Below are positions 34,081 through 45,964 of a stretch of 55,837 nt of DNA, in pieces. Every line of letters starts with the position of its first letter. Positions within the stretch are counted from its first letter, which is position 1. The DNA is from Marinifaba aquimaris. GTDB lineage: Bacteria; Pseudomonadota; Gammaproteobacteria; Enterobacterales; Alteromonadaceae. The notes under the pieces are model-generated. The model was not told the DNA's origin. It saw only the letters and a list, made by a program, of their open reading frames with translations, and ran no database searches. The translations under genes and the position numbers were made by a program. Where the stretch lies: assembly GCF_013328345.1 (NCBI RefSeq), contig NZ_JABULX010000028.1, forward strand, positions 1 through 55,837. The letters run 5' to 3'.

Positions 34081-36471
34081 TTACTCTCTTAATTTTGCTT
34101 CAAATACTTGTTCAACCTCAGCAATCACTTTGTCTGTGATGGCTGTGATGTCACTGTCTTCCAACGTGCGTTCAACGTTTTGTAATGTTACAGCAATTGC
34201 AACACTCTTAAATCCGTCTTCAACACCTTGCCCTTGGTATACATCGAACAAGTTTAGGTCAACCAAATCATTTGTGCCAACTTTTTGAATTAAATCAAGA
34301 ATTTCGCCTACTTTTACCTCATTCTTTACAATAAAAGCAAAATCTCGGCGGTTAGCAGGGAATTTAGAAACAGGCTGAGCTTCTGGTACTTTTAATGCTA
34401 ATAAGGCATCGAGTTCAATTTCAAATAAGAAAACTTTATTACCTTTAATACCACAGGCTTTATAAGCTTGAGGATGCATTGCCCCTACATGACCAATGAG
34501 CTGACCATTTCGGTATATACCTGCTGTTTGGCCTGGATGTAAGGCACTATGCTCTGCTGCTTTAAATTCAAAGCTTGCAACATCAGCAGTAAGTGAAATT
34601 AAAGCTTCCACATCTGCTTTTGCATCGTAAAAATCTGCTGCAGCACTATCTAGCGTCCAGTGTTCGCCATTACGACTACCGCAAATCACACCACCAATGA
34701 CAGGTGTTTGACGCACACCGTTTTCAGCATCACTGTCTGGAACAAATTTTAAGCCTGTTTCAAATAAACTCATGCGCGTCTGTTGGCGATTTAAGTTGTA
34801 TGCCAACGTTGAAACTAGACCAGGCCAAGTACCTAAACGCATCGCTGACATATCAGCTGAAATTGGATTTGGTAGTGATAAGAACTCTTGCTCTGGATAT
34901 AAAGCGGTTTGTACTTTAGGGTCAACAAAGCTATAGGTAATCGCTTCTTGGTAACCACGAGCCACTAATAAACGACGACATTGTTTTACATCAAGCGCCC
35001 TTTCTTTTTTACCAGACATAGTTAAACGGGCTTTTGGAGCAACATCAGGAATTGAGTTGTAACCATAAACGCGTGCAACTTCTTCAATCAGGTCTTCTTC
35101 GATAGCAATATCAAAACGATAGCTCGGTACACTTACTTGCCATTGTCCATCTGCTACTTCTGGGTTTAAGCCCAAGCGCGTTAAGATCTCAGTAACGGTT
35201 TGTGTTTCTAAACTAACACCTAGCACGCGCTCTAAACGCGCAGAGCGTAAAGTAACTGATTTTGCTGTTGGTAGTGCATCTTCATTTATTGCTTCAACCA
35301 CCGGGCCTGCTTGACCACCAACAATCTCAAGTAATAAAGCCGTAGCACGTTCTATTGCTTCACGCTGTAACGTGTAATCAACACCGCGTTCAAAACGATG
35401 AGATGAATCAGTGTGTAAACCATATTGACGAGCTTTACCTTTAATCGCATCAGGTGCGAAAAAAGCACTTTCAAGCAATATATCTTGTGTTTCAGTTGTC
35501 ACACCAGAATCTTGACCACCGAAAATACCTGCCATTGCAAGTGCTTTACTTTGATCAGCAATCACTAATGTGTTGTCTTTCAACTTAGCTTCAGTACCAT
35601 CTAAAAGCGTTAATGCTTCGTCAGTGTTAGCTTTACGTACAACAATACCACCTTCAATTTTAGACAAATCAAAGGCATGCATTGGCTGACCTTGTTCTAA
35701 TAAGATGTAGTTTGTTACATCGACAACTGGGTCAATAGAACGGATGCCTGAACGACGAAGTTTTTCTACCATCCACAATGGCGTAACCGCCTGAACGTTA
35801 ACACCTTTAATAACACGTGATAAATAACGAGGGCATGACTGTGCATCTTGCAGTGTTAATTCAACTTGATCATCAATGCTCGGCGCTACTGCAGTCACTT
35901 CTGGCGTAGTTACATCGATGCGATTTAAAACACCTACTTCGCGTGCTAAACCACGGATACCTAGGCAATCAGAGCGGTTAGGAGTTAAATCAACTTCGAT
36001 CGCAACATCATTTAATTTTAGATAGTCACGAATGTCTGTGCCAATTGGTGCATCTGCTGGTAATTCGATGATACCTGGCGCTTCATCGAGTAAGCCCATT
36101 TCAGCTTCAGAGCACAACATACCATGTGAAGGTACACCGCGTAATTTGGCTTTCTTAATTTTAAAATCACCCGGAAGGACCGCACCTACCGTTGCTACCG
36201 CCACTTTTAAGCCTAGACGACAGTTTTTCGCACCACATACAATATCTAACAGTTCATCACCGCCGACATTAATTTTGGTCACTTGCAGTTTGTCTGCATC
36301 TGGGTGTGGGCCACATTCAACAACTTCACCAACAACAATGCCAGTAAAATCACCCGCAACCGCTTCTACACCATCAACTTCTAAACCCGCCATGGTGATT
36401 TGTTCGGCTAATTGATCACTGGTAATTTCAGGGTTTACCCACTCGCGTAGCCAAGCTTCACTAAATTTCAT
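34081..36471 (-). CDS. pheT: Phenylalanine-tRNA ligase beta subunit
   Basis: The protein is 796 residues, the normal PheT length. An EMAP-II-like tRNA-binding domain covers about 40-150, followed by B3/B4 (editing) around 210-380, the B5 domain around 400-475, the catalytic-like domain, and a C-terminal FDX-ACB anticodon-binding domain (about 700-795, containing [10 protein letters not shown]). It forms the alpha2-beta2 PheRS with PheS, whose gene ends 17 bp upstream. The ribosome binding site AGGGG lies ten bases before the ATG. Confidence 0.97.
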   Translation of the reverse strand: MKFSEAWLREWVNPEITSDQLAEQITMAGLEVDGVEAVAGDFTGIVVGEVVECGPHPDADKLQVTKINVGGDELLDIVCGAKNCRLGLKVAVATVGAVLPGDFKIKKAKLRGVPSHGMLCSEAEMGLLDEAPGIIELPADAPIGTDIRDYLKLNDVAIEVDLTPNRSDCLGIRGLAREVGVLNRIDVTTPEVTAVAPSIDDQVELTLQDAQSCPRYLSRVIKGVNVQAVTPLWMVEKLRRSGIRSIDPVVDVTNYILLEQGQPMHAFDLSKIEGGIVVRKANTDEALTLLDGTEAKLKDNTLVIADQSKALAMAGIFGGQDSGVTTETQDILLESAFFAPDAIKGKARQYGLHTDSSHRFERGVDYTLQREAIERATALLLEIVGGQAGPVVEAINEDALPTAKSVTLRSARLERVLGVSLETQTVTEILTRLGLNPEVADGQWQVSVPSYRFDIAIEEDLIEEVARVYGYNSIPDVAPKARLTMSGKKERALDVKQCRRLLVARGYQEAITYSFVDPKVQTALYPEQEFLSLPNPISADMSAMRLGTWPGLVSTLAYNLNRQQTRMSLFETGLKFVPDSDAENGVRQTPVIGGVICGSRNGEHWTLDSAAADFYDAKADVEALISLTADVASFEFKAAEHSALHPGQTAGIYRNGQLIGHVGAMHPQAYKACGIKGNKVFLFEIELDALLALKVPEAQPVSKFPANRRDFAFIVKNEVKVGEILDLIQKVGTNDLVDLNLFDVYQGQGVEDGFKSVAIAVTLQNVERTLEDSDITAITDKVIAEVEQVFEAKLRE

Positions 36472-36488
36472 TATTGTAAATCCCCTAC

Positions 36489-38101
<1,613 letters not shown>

Positions 38102-38104
38102 CTA

Positions 38105-38302
38105 TTACGCGTATGGCATCATGCGAACGATTAATTTAACATCATTCTCGTGTACTTGTGTTTTAGCACGTAGATGACGCTTACGCTTAGAGCTCTTCTT
38201 CGTCAAGATATGACGTAAGTGAGACTGTTTACACTTGAAACCGCCTTTAGCAGTTTTTTTGAAGCGCTTCGCAGCACCTCTGTGAGTTTTCATTTTAGAC
38301 AT
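38105..38302 (-). CDS. rpmI: 50S ribosomal protein L35
   Basis: The protein is 65 residues from the ATG at 38302, which has GGAG six bases upstream. The frame could be read two codons further from a TTG, but known L35 proteins begin at this Met ([17 protein letters not shown]). The [14 protein letters not shown] core is diagnostic. It is in an operon with infC upstream and rplT downstream. Confidence 0.97.
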   Translation of the reverse strand: MSKMKTHRGAAKRFKKTAKGGFKCKQSHLRHILTKKSSKRKRHLRAKTQVHENDVKLIVRMMPYA

Positions 38303-38346
38303 TTGCAACTCCGCATTGTCAGTTAAAATTTAGCAGCAAGGTGAAT

Positions 38347-38378
38347 TAAAAAAGCCATCTCTACAAGTAGAGATAGCT
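38347..38378 (-). terminator. Terminator or attenuator hairpin between infC and rpmI
   Basis: On the minus strand AGCTATCTCTA pairs with TAGAGATGGCT (one mismatch) around CTTG (38353-38378). Five to six T follow. It lies in the 100-bp gap between infC and rpmI, the place where L20 regulates expression in E. coli. It may therefore be a partial terminator or part of that control region rather than an operon end. Confidence 0.65.
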
Positions 38379-38402
38379 TTCTAATTACTTTAGTTACCTG
38401 TA

Positions 38403-38945
38403 CTACTTCTTCGCTGGGGCTAATACCATGATCATCTGGCGACCCTCTACCCTGTTAGGGAAAGATTCGCACGTTGCAATATCTTCAAGATCCGCTCTTA
38501 CACGTTTCATTAAGTCAATCGCGATGTCTTGGTGAGCCATTTCACGGCCGCGGAAACGGATCGTTACTTTGGTTTTATCGCCACCTTCTAAAAAGCGCCT
38601 CAGGTTGCGCAGTTTTACCTGATAGTCGCCTATATCAGTTCCAGGACGGAATTTAATTTCCTTAACCTGAATCTGCTTTTGCTTCTTCTTCTGCTCTTTA
38701 GCAGCTTTACTCTTCTCGAACAGGAACTTACCATAATCCATAATGCGGCAGACCGGAGGCTGCGCGTTAGGGCTAATTTCAACTAAGTCGAGCTTGCTCT
38801 CTTCAGCCTTATCCAAAGCTTGGTTTAAACTAACAACACCAGCTTGTTCACCGTCTTGATCGATTAAACGTACTTCTTTAGCTGTAATTTCTTCGTTGAT
38901 GCGAGCTTTATCTTTGTTGCCCGCGTTATTTCTAGCGCCTTTTAT
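38403..38945 (-). CDS. infC: Translation initiation factor IF-3, AUA start codon
   Basis: The protein is 180 residues, exactly E. coli IF-3 length, when started at the ATA codon at 38945-38943. GGAGG lies eight bases before it. No ATG start exists in frame: the frame closes with TGA two codons upstream, and the first ATG/GTG/TTG-type codon in frame is a TTG at 38816, which would delete the first 43 residues of the N-domain. The N-terminus (I/M)[19 protein letters not shown] aligns with E. coli MKGGKRV...RINGEI. Conserved [22 protein letters not shown] and [19 protein letters not shown] follow. IF-3 rejects non-AUG starts, so the rare start gives negative autoregulation, as with AUU in E. coli. 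It lies 20 bp after thrS. Confidence 0.93.
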   Translation of the reverse strand: MKGARNNAGNKDKARINEEITAKEVRLIDQDGEQAGVVSLNQALDKAEESKLDLVEISPNAQPPVCRIMDYGKFLFEKSKAAKEQKKKQKQIQVKEIKFRPGTDIGDYQVKLRNLRRFLEGGDKTKVTIRFRGREMAHQDIAIDLMKRVRADLEDIATCESFPNRVEGRQMIMVLAPAKK

Positions 38946-38965
38946 GGTTCATTCCTCCAAAAGAG

Positions 38966-40879
38966 TTAAATTGTACGATTTTCGACTTCTTCGCTAATTA
39001 GCTTGATGAAGTCTTCTACTGGCATTGAGCCTAAATCGTCACCTTTACGTGTTCTAACTGCTACTTGGCCAGACTCAACTTCTTTGTCGCCTGTCACAAG
39101 CATGTAAGGAACACGTTTTAATGTATGCTCGCGGATTTTAAAGCCTATTTTCTCGTTTCTCAAGTCTGCTTGGGCTCTAATTCCAACTTTTTTCAATTTT
39201 TCTACCACATCTAGGGCAAAATCAGACTGTTTATCCGTAATATTCAGTACAACGGCCTGCTTTGGTGAAATCCAAGTTGGTAAAATACCGGCGTATTCTT
39301 CGATTAAAATACCGATGAAACGCTCTAGTGAACCTAAAATCGCGCGGTGAATCATCACTGGTGTTTTACGTTCACCGTCTTCAGCTACATAAGTAGCGCC
39401 TAAACGACCTGGCATTGAGAAATCTAACTGAATCGTACCACACTGCCATGCACGGCCAAGACAGTCATGAAGGGTAAACTCAATTTTCGGGCCATAGAAA
39501 GCACCTTCACCCGGTTGTAACTCAAAGGCTAAATCATTAGCATCAAGCGCTTCTTCTAAAGCCTTTTCCGCTTTATCCCAAATTTCATCCGAACCTACGC
39601 GTTGCTCTGGTCGTGTTGATAATTTGACATCGATATCTTCAAAACCAAATGTTTTGTATGTGTCAAAAACCATTTCAATACATGCAGATACTTCCTGAAG
39701 AATCTGCTCTTCAGTACAGAATACGTGTGCATCATCTTGAGTAAATGAACGCACGCGCATTAAACCGTGCAATGAGCCCGATGGCTCGTTACGGTGAACT
39801 AATCCAAACTCAGCCATGCGATAAGGTAAATCGCGGTAAGATTTCAAGCCTTGATTAAAGATCTGAACATGGCCTGGGCAGTTCATTGGCTTCACAGCAT
39901 AAGTGCGTTTTTCTGATTCAGTTGAGAAAATCATGTCACCGTATTTGTCCCAGTGACCTGACTTCTCCCACATAGAAACATCGAGAATTAATGGCGCTTT
40001 CACTTCTTCATAGCTGTATTTAGCTAATTGCTTACGCATGAAGTTTTCAAGCTCAGTGTAAATTGTCCAACCGTCGTTGTGCCAGAACACCATGCCTGGC
40101 GCTTCTTCTTGCCAGTGGAATAAGTCTAGTGCTTTACCAATTTTACGGTGATCACGCTTTTCAGCTTCTTCTAAACGTTTTAAATACGCTTTTAGTTGCT
40201 TTTTGTCTGCCCATGCTGTGCCGTAAATACGCTGAAGCATTTTGTTATCTGCATTACCACGCCAGTACGCACCTGCTACCTTCATTAGTTTGAAGTGTTG
40301 ACAGAATTTCATATTAGGAACGTGTGGTCCACGACACATGTCGATGTATTCTTCATGATGGTATAAACCTGGACGATCATCTTTTGCAATGTTCTCGTCT
40401 AGAATTTCCATCTTGTAAGATTCACCACGTGACTCAAAAACATCACGTGCTTCTTGCCAAGAAACTTCTTTCTTAACAACTTCATAATTCTTTTTCGCTA
40501 GCTCAAGCATACGCTTTTCTAACTTCTCAAGATCGTCTTGAGATAACGAGTGTTCCATATCGATATCGTAATAAAAGCCATTATCGATGGTTGGACCAAT
40601 CGCCATTTTTGCATCAGGCCATAATTGTTTTACGGCATGACCGATTAGGTGGGCACAAGAGTGGCGGATGATTTCTAATCCGTCTTCGTCTTTAGCTGTG
40701 ATTAACTCGAGTTTCGAATCTTCAGTAATTAAATCACAAGCGTCTACGCGCTCACCGTTTACACGGCCAGCAATAGTTGCTTTGGCTAAACCAGGGCCAA
40801 TATCTGCAGCTACGTCGTATGGAGAAACAGGGTTGTCAAAACTACGTTGACTACCATCAGGTAAAGTAATAACAGGCAT
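38966..40879 (-). CDS. thrS: Threonine-tRNA ligase
   Basis: The protein is 637 residues. A TGS domain covers 1-61. The editing domain has [10 protein letters not shown] (about 73-82) and CRGPH near residue 182. The class II core has the zinc-site MNCPGH (about 333), motif 2 in VHRNEPSG...[14 protein letters not shown], and motif 3. An anticodon-binding domain makes up the last about 100 residues. AGGA lies six bases before the ATG. It is the first gene of the thrS-infC-rpmI-rplT block. No tRNA-like operator was resolved by eye. Confidence 0.97.
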   Translation of the reverse strand: MPVITLPDGSQRSFDNPVSPYDVAADIGPGLAKATIAGRVNGERVDACDLITEDSKLELITAKDEDGLEIIRHSCAHLIGHAVKQLWPDAKMAIGPTIDNGFYYDIDMEHSLSQDDLEKLEKRMLELAKKNYEVVKKEVSWQEARDVFESRGESYKMEILDENIAKDDRPGLYHHEEYIDMCRGPHVPNMKFCQHFKLMKVAGAYWRGNADNKMLQRIYGTAWADKKQLKAYLKRLEEAEKRDHRKIGKALDLFHWQEEAPGMVFWHNDGWTIYTELENFMRKQLAKYSYEEVKAPLILDVSMWEKSGHWDKYGDMIFSTESEKRTYAVKPMNCPGHVQIFNQGLKSYRDLPYRMAEFGLVHRNEPSGSLHGLMRVRSFTQDDAHVFCTEEQILQEVSACIEMVFDTYKTFGFEDIDVKLSTRPEQRVGSDEIWDKAEKALEEALDANDLAFELQPGEGAFYGPKIEFTLHDCLGRAWQCGTIQLDFSMPGRLGATYVAEDGERKTPVMIHRAILGSLERFIGILIEEYAGILPTWISPKQAVVLNITDKQSDFALDVVEKLKKVGIRAQADLRNEKIGFKIREHTLKRVPYMLVTGDKEVESGQVAVRTRKGDDLGSMPVEDFIKLISEEVENRTI

Positions 40880-41021
40880 GATGCTTCCTATTTTTCAGTG
40901 GTGACACATACCAAGCGCCACGTGAATAAAGTTATAAGTATGATGACTTCTTATGGATTAGAAGCCTAAATAATTTTAAGATGTTTTTTAATTGTTAAAA
41001 AACGCGCACACTATATCAAAG

Positions 41022-41624
41022 ATGCCTCTATTTTCAACGCGCTTATGTGTATTTTTTATTATGCTTTGTGCACTGCCTGCATGGGCACAAGATTGGCAGT
41101 TGAAATATCATCATCAAGGTTTGAAGTTGTTCAAAGGAGAGAAAAACTTCCTAGGTATCCGTCAATACAAAGTTGTCCTCAATGTCTCAGCAACAGCAGA
41201 CGATTTTATTAACTTATTATTGACAACAGATAAAGCCCACCTTTGGATAGCGGGTTGTGAACGCGTCGAGCTTATTGACCAAATAGATGAATTTAATCAT
41301 AAGGTTAATATTTACTTTTCATCTCCTTGGCCAATAAAAGATAGGCAATTAGCAACCTACTCTGTGATTCAAAAACATAGTGACAAGCATTACACAATCA
41401 CCATCAGGCGCCTTGATGAGCCAGGTATATACGAAAATGACTACGTTGCTATTCCCTATTTCAACGCTCACTACACGCTTGAACAAAACGATGAAGCCCT
41501 AACGATTACTTACCAAGTTTCAGGCTCTGCTGGAGGAGACATTCCAAATTGGTTGGCCAATAAAATTCTTAAACAAAACTTACTGAAAACTTTTAAAAAT
41601 CTAAAAAAACAGTTGTCGAACTAA
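41022..41624 (+). CDS. Secreted START-domain (SRPBCC-fold) protein
   Basis: The protein is 200 residues from the ATG at 41022; the frame extends ten codons to a TTG with no ribosome binding site. The signal peptide is about 22 residues, ending AWA-QD. The rest matches small bacterial START-like lipid-binding proteins: the ATADDFINLLLTTDKAHLWIAGCERVELI helix-strand start, SSPWPIKDRQL (a strong signature) and IPNWLANKILKQNLLKTFKNLKK in the C-terminal helix. It probably binds a hydrophobic ligand in the periplasm. It is divergent from thrS. Confidence 0.8.
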   Translation: MPLFSTRLCVFFIMLCALPAWAQDWQLKYHHQGLKLFKGEKNFLGIRQYKVVLNVSATADDFINLLLTTDKAHLWIAGCERVELIDQIDEFNHKVNIYFSSPWPIKDRQLATYSVIQKHSDKHYTITIRRLDEPGIYENDYVAIPYFNAHYTLEQNDEALTITYQVSGSAGGDIPNWLANKILKQNLLKTFKNLKKQLSN

Positions 41625-41691
41625 TCAAACACGTTGCAACCAACACTGATTAATCCATACTTAAACTAGTCAAATAAGCTTAGGTAGCACT

Positions 41692-42555
41692 ATGTGGCAC
41701 AGTATTGAAGAAGATATTGCAGCAAGCTTAGGCAGTAGCTTCAAAATAATTAGCAAATCTCCTGTTAGTGGCGGCGATTCACACCAAGCATTTTCACTTG
41801 AAACGACTTCACACAAATTATTCATCAAAATCAATGATAAACAGTACCAAGAACATTTTGCCTGTGAAGCCGATGCACTCAAACAAATTGCTCATACACA
41901 AACGATAAAAACACCCAAGGTCATCTGCTTTGGCCATACGTCATCATTTGCCTATTTAGTTTTGACTCATCATGAATTCGACAATGGTAATCATACATCT
42001 TGGCAACAAGCAGGCGAGCAACTTGCAGGTCTTCATCTAATTGATAACCAAGAGATGTTTGGTTGGGACCGCGATAACTTTATTGGTAAAACAACCCAAG
42101 CGAATAAATGGCACAAAAGCTGGGCACGCTTTTTTGCTGAGCAGCGTATAGGAGCCCAACTTGAATTACTGAAAGAATCTGGCCAGCAATTTACTCATAT
42201 CAAAGACTTCATATCGATCATCGAAAGGCTTTTAAAACAACGTAAACCTTTAGCCAGTTTACTGCATGGCGATTTGTGGCGAGGGAATCTCGGATTTGCC
42301 CATAACAAACCTTTCATCTTCGACCCAGCTTGCTATTTTGGTGATTACGAAGCCGATCTAGCCATGACTGAATTATTTGGTAAGTTCCCGCCTGAGTTTT
42401 ATCAAGGCTATTATGCTGTCACATCTAAAGAAGATGGTTATGAATTAAGAAAGCGAATTTATAACCTTTATCATATTCTCAACCATGCCAATTTATTTGC
42501 TGGTGAATATGTTCATACCGCTCAAGCTGAGATTGACTACTTATTAGCAATCTAA
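41692..42555 (+). CDS. Fructosamine kinase family protein (YniA-like)
   Basis: The protein is 287 residues, the usual size. It has a protein-kinase-like fold with the ATP-site Lys46 (LFIKIN), the Brenner-type catalytic loop HGDLWRGN (His192-Asn199, base Asp194) and metal-binding Asp211 in FDPACYFGDYEADLAM. Relatives phosphorylate ketosamines or ribulosamines arising from glycation, in the cytoplasm. The nearby thrS block matches the synteny of E. coli yniA. Confidence 0.9.
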   Translation: MWHSIEEDIAASLGSSFKIISKSPVSGGDSHQAFSLETTSHKLFIKINDKQYQEHFACEADALKQIAHTQTIKTPKVICFGHTSSFAYLVLTHHEFDNGNHTSWQQAGEQLAGLHLIDNQEMFGWDRDNFIGKTTQANKWHKSWARFFAEQRIGAQLELLKESGQQFTHIKDFISIIERLLKQRKPLASLLHGDLWRGNLGFAHNKPFIFDPACYFGDYEADLAMTELFGKFPPEFYQGYYAVTSKEDGYELRKRIYNLYHILNHANLFAGEYVHTAQAEIDYLLAI

Positions 42556-42600
42556 CTACGCAAATAGCTATATAAAGGCCATAATTTAAGAGTGCAAATT

Positions 42601-42622
42601 CTGCTGATAACGTTATTAGCAG
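42601..42622. repeat. Perfect-stem inverted repeat
   Basis: CTGCTGATAA (42601-42610) and TTATTAGCAG (42613-42622) form a ten-pair stem with one G-U pair (in the transcript) and a two-base centre. It lies between two plus-strand genes. No strong U-tract follows, so it may be a weak terminator or an operator. Confidence 0.35.
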
Positions 42623-42671
42623 TTTGTATGAGATGCCACTCTATCCTATGTTTTAACCCAAGGAGAAACGT

Positions 42672-42860
42672 ATGGAGATTAAAGATAAAACTACGCGTTG
42701 TCCACATTGTGGTCACCATATTCACTTGTTAATTGATGCAAGTAATGGTGACCAAGATTACTACGAAGACTGCCCAGTTTGTTGTAACGCTATTCACATT
42801 AATTTCAGGCTGGATGCAACAGCAGAGCACGTCGATTTAGATGTAACCGACGATAGATAG
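42672..42860 (+). CDS. CPXCG-motif zinc-ribbon small protein
   Basis: The protein is 62 residues. Two Cys pairs, Cys10/Cys13 in CPHC and Cys34/Cys37 in CPVCC, are spaced as in a zinc ribbon. Acidic residues dominate the tail. It matches the CPXCG cysteine-rich small protein family of gammaproteobacteria, whose function is not known. AAGGAG upstream of the ATG supports the start. Confidence 0.85.
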   Translation: MEIKDKTTRCPHCGHHIHLLIDASNGDQDYYEDCPVCCNAIHINFRLDATAEHVDLDVTDDR

Positions 42861-42864
42861 TGAT

Positions 42865-43494
42865 TTAAATAAGGTTTTTGCTCGCTAACACTCTTTCAAC
42901 CGTATCTATGACGGCTTGAGTTTGGCTATCGATTTCTAAATTGACCTTATCCCCTGTCTTGAGCTTATCAAAATTAGTAATACTGAGCGTTTCAGGAATT
43001 AAGTGGATCCAAAATCGCGATGCATCGACCTCACCTATCGTTAAACTGCAACCATTTAGGCCGATATAACCTTTGTGCAAAACGTACTTACTCCACTGTT
43101 CGGGTACGCTAAACTGCAGTGAATAGGCCTTCTCCTGCTCAATTACGTTTTCTAATTGGGCTTGTGCGTGGATATGACCAGATAGTAAATGACCGCCAAT
43201 TTCAGCATTCATTTTTGCAGCTCGTTCAATATTGATCCAAGCCCCAACGTCAACATCGGCAAGGTTGGTTAATTTAAGTGTCTCTGGGATCACATCAAAT
43301 GAAACCAAAGCTTGTTGTTGATGGTCATAGGTACACTTTACAACTGTGAGGCAAGCACCGTTTAGAGCAATGCTTGCTCCTAATTCGATATCATGGCTAT
43401 AGTCTGCTGGTAATACGATTGATAGGCGCTTACCATAATCAGTATCTACACATTCTGTCAGTTGTGTTTCGAGTTTTACTATCCCAGTGAACAT
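42865..43494 (-). CDS. ribE: Riboflavin synthase alpha subunit
   Basis: The protein is 209 residues with two tandem lumazine-binding repeats (about 1-97 and 98-195). It opens with MFTGIV. Each repeat has a strand around NGACLTVV / NGCSLTIG, and IPETLKLTNL / IPETLSITNF at the repeat ends. It dismutates 6,7-dimethyl-8-ribityllumazine to riboflavin. It is a lone gene divergent from the MATE exporter 35 bp away. I saw no FMN riboswitch in the short upstream gap. Confidence 0.95.
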   Translation of the reverse strand: MFTGIVKLETQLTECVDTDYGKRLSIVLPADYSHDIELGASIALNGACLTVVKCTYDHQQQALVSFDVIPETLKLTNLADVDVGAWINIERAAKMNAEIGGHLLSGHIHAQAQLENVIEQEKAYSLQFSVPEQWSKYVLHKGYIGLNGCSLTIGEVDASRFWIHLIPETLSITNFDKLKTGDKVNLEIDSQTQAVIDTVERVLASKNLI

Positions 43495-43529
43495 GTTTAT
43501 CTCTTATTTTTTGGAACTAAGGTTGTTAG

Positions 43530-44888
43530 ATGATGTTAATTCAACAATCTAAAAAAATTGCCAAGCTAGCTTGGCCAATTGTTATTTCACAACTTGCGCT
43601 TGCAGGTATGATCACGACAGACACTATAATGTCATCTCAATATAGTGCAACCGACATGGCTGCCATTGGCACATCTTTAGGTATTTGGCATCCTATTTCA
43701 CTTTTTGCTTTGGGTGTGATCATTGCATTATCACCTGTGCTTTCAAGAAATTTCGGGGCCAAAGACCGTACCCAATTTAGCCATAATATCAGTAACGGTA
43801 TTACGTTAGCATTATCAATGTCGATTATCGCAGCATTACTTATGTTGGTGACACCTTTAGTTTTAAACCAACTTGGCATTGACGAGCAAATGAAAACAAT
43901 TGCTCAAGACTACCTATTTTACTTAGCACTTGGGTTACCTGGCTTTTGTTTATTTGCGCTTTTTCGGGTCATCAACGAGTCAATTGGCAACACCCGCACA
44001 GTAATGTGGGTGCAAATATCTGCTTTTTTACTCAATATCCCACTGAACTTACTATTTATATTTGGTCTTGGTGATTTTGAGGGACTAGGCGGAGCAGGCT
44101 GCGGGATCTCAACGACATTATTACATTACATGATGTTTATCATGCTGATTGTGATGAGCTACCGACACAGAATATGCCGCCCTTACTTAAATAAAATAAC
44201 GATTCTAAGAACGCGTTTATCAACCTTAAAGAACTTGCTACAAATCGGTTTACCTATAGGCGCAACCATGTTTTTTGAAGTGGCACTATTTGGTGGTGTA
44301 GCACTGGCTATAGCGAGATTTGGTCCTGAGTATGCCGCTGCACATCAAATAGCAATAAGCTTCTCCGCTATTATGTACATGCTACCGTTGAGTTTGAGTA
44401 TGGCGACAACCGTTGTCATTGGCCAGCATATTGGGCATCAAAATAAGCAATTAGCCGTTATTGCTGCCAAAGCCGGCATAATAATAGGTCTATCTGTAGC
44501 GACTATTACAGCGCTGTTAACCATCATTGGTCGTGAATATATAAGCTTAATTTACACCGATGATGTCATTGTTAGCACAATGGCAATGACCATACTCATT
44601 TGGGCTGCTTTTTTTCAATTTTCAGATGCTGTGCAATGCGTTGCACTCGGTGCGCTAAGAGGGTTCAAAGATACATCTAAGCCGATGATTTTAACTTTCA
44701 TTGCTTATTGGTTCATTGGCTTTCCTTCAGGCTACCTATTTGCTGAAACGACCGTTTTTACGTCAGCGTCTATGGGTTTAGAAGGTTACTGGGCAGGTCT
44801 GTTAATTAGCTTAACCTCAGCAGCCATACTCTTGGGATACCGACTGATATTGGTACGCCGTAAGTTTAATCAAATAACCGTTGATTAG
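43530..44888 (+). CDS. MATE-family multidrug/cation exporter (NorM-like)
   Basis: The protein is 452 residues with twelve predicted hydrophobic segments in two homologous halves. It shows typical features: AWPIVISQLALAGMITTDTIMSS at the start, ALSPVLSRNFGAKD, and in the second half QIGLPIGATMFFEVALFGG and MATTVVIGQHIG. It likely expels cationic drugs or metabolites across the inner membrane with Na+ or H+ influx. The divergent pairing with ribE is common in gammaproteobacteria. The substrate is unknown. Confidence 0.92.
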   Translation: MMLIQQSKKIAKLAWPIVISQLALAGMITTDTIMSSQYSATDMAAIGTSLGIWHPISLFALGVIIALSPVLSRNFGAKDRTQFSHNISNGITLALSMSIIAALLMLVTPLVLNQLGIDEQMKTIAQDYLFYLALGLPGFCLFALFRVINESIGNTRTVMWVQISAFLLNIPLNLLFIFGLGDFEGLGGAGCGISTTLLHYMMFIMLIVMSYRHRICRPYLNKITILRTRLSTLKNLLQIGLPIGATMFFEVALFGGVALAIARFGPEYAAAHQIAISFSAIMYMLPLSLSMATTVVIGQHIGHQNKQLAVIAAKAGIIIGLSVATITALLTIIGREYISLIYTDDVIVSTMAMTILIWAAFFQFSDAVQCVALGALRGFKDTSKPMILTFIAYWFIGFPSGYLFAETTVFTSASMGLEGYWAGLLISLTSAAILLGYRLILVRRKFNQITVD

Positions 44889-44941
44889 ATTTACTGTATT
44901 TTGCTTTAGCACAAGTGTTTAACTACGCTTTCCTTGGGACG

Positions 44942-45964
44942 TTGAGAAGGTGTATCGATAAAAAAATAGCCGTGTTAACCAGTGGTGGTGATGCGCCTGG
45001 CATGAATGCCTGTTTGCGTTCAATTGTGTTAGCTGCCAATCATTACTCGATTTCAGTGTTGGGCTTTGAACATGGCTATAACGGCCTTATCAATAATGAA
45101 TTTATTGAACTTTCGTATGCGGCTATTAATCAAGGGATCCATCTTGGTGGAACGCTACTTAAAAGTGCACGATGTGAAAAATTTCATCTACCTTCCTATG
45201 TTGAACTTGCTGCAAATCATTTAAATGCTTTAGATATTGATGCGCTGATCGTCATTGGTGGTGATGGCTCATTCAGAGGCTTACAAGTACTGAGCCAAAT
45301 ATGGAATAAGCCCGTTATTGGTGTACCTGGCACAATCGACAACGATTTGTTTGGCACAGATTATACAATTGGTTTTCATACCGCAGTAGAAACGGTAGTA
45401 GGCGCCATTGATAAAATTCGCGATACTGCTGATGCCTTGGAAAGGATATTTTTAGTAGACGTAATGGGACAGCACTCTGGTTTCATTGCTCTGCAAGCAT
45501 CAATTGCCTGCGGGGCTGAATTTGCGATGTACCCTGAGTCTAAACTCAGTGAGCATCAAGAAATAGAAGAAATAATTGCACACATAGAAGCGGCAAGGAA
45601 ACTGCACGAGAAAAATAGCTTTATCATGGTGCTTACGGAAAACCATCCTATTGGCAATGCTCAGCAGGTCGCTGACATGCTTACCAAACAGATTGGCATA
45701 GAATGCAGACCTTGCATTTTAGGCCATATACAAAGAGGTGGAACGCCATGTGCTCAAGACAGAGTTTTGGCAACCAAACTCGGCGCTTGCGCTGTCGATA
45801 GTTTAGTTAGCGGCAAAAATAAAATGATGGTAGGTGAAGTAAAAAATGAGATTGTGTTAACGTCATTAACCGACACATACGAAAAGAAAAAACAGCTCGA
45901 TATTGCACTTTTTGCCATTCAACACCAATTATTTGATTTAGTGAATGAGCTCAATTCAGATTAA
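44942..45964 (+). CDS. pfkA: ATP-dependent 6-phosphofructokinase
   Basis: The protein is about 340 residues. It has the family motifs VLTSGGDAPGMNA, IGGDGSFRG (ATP site), PGTIDNDLFGTDYTIGFHTA (catalytic Asp in TIDND), and MGQHSGFIAL and GHIQRGGTP for fructose-6-phosphate binding. It catalyses the committed glycolytic step. The start is uncertain because no ATG is near: the frame opens with GTG at 44915, then TTG at 44942. The residue aligning with the first Met of E. coli PfkA is an Ile (ATC, 44954) preceded by GAGAAGG. I give the TTG as the compromise. It ends overlapping the convergent globin gene by four bases. Confidence 0.9.
   Translation: MRRCIDKKIAVLTSGGDAPGMNACLRSIVLAANHYSISVLGFEHGYNGLINNEFIELSYAAINQGIHLGGTLLKSARCEKFHLPSYVELAANHLNALDIDALIVIGGDGSFRGLQVLSQIWNKPVIGVPGTIDNDLFGTDYTIGFHTAVETVVGAIDKIRDTADALERIFLVDVMGQHSGFIALQASIACGAEFAMYPESKLSEHQEIEEIIAHIEAARKLHEKNSFIMVLTENHPIGNAQQVADMLTKQIGIECRPCILGHIQRGGTPCAQDRVLATKLGACAVDSLVSGKNKMMVGEVKNEIVLTSLTDTYEKKKQLDIALFAIQHQLFDLVNELNSD

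Noticed and set aside
38403-38816. infC as a short 137-residue protein
   Set aside because: The first codon of that frame is TTG and encodes Leu in IF-3; homology continues upstream to the AUA with a good GGAGG.
43495-43529. FMN riboswitch upstream of ribE
   Set aside because: The gap to the divergent MATE gene is only 35 bp, too short for an FMN riboswitch.
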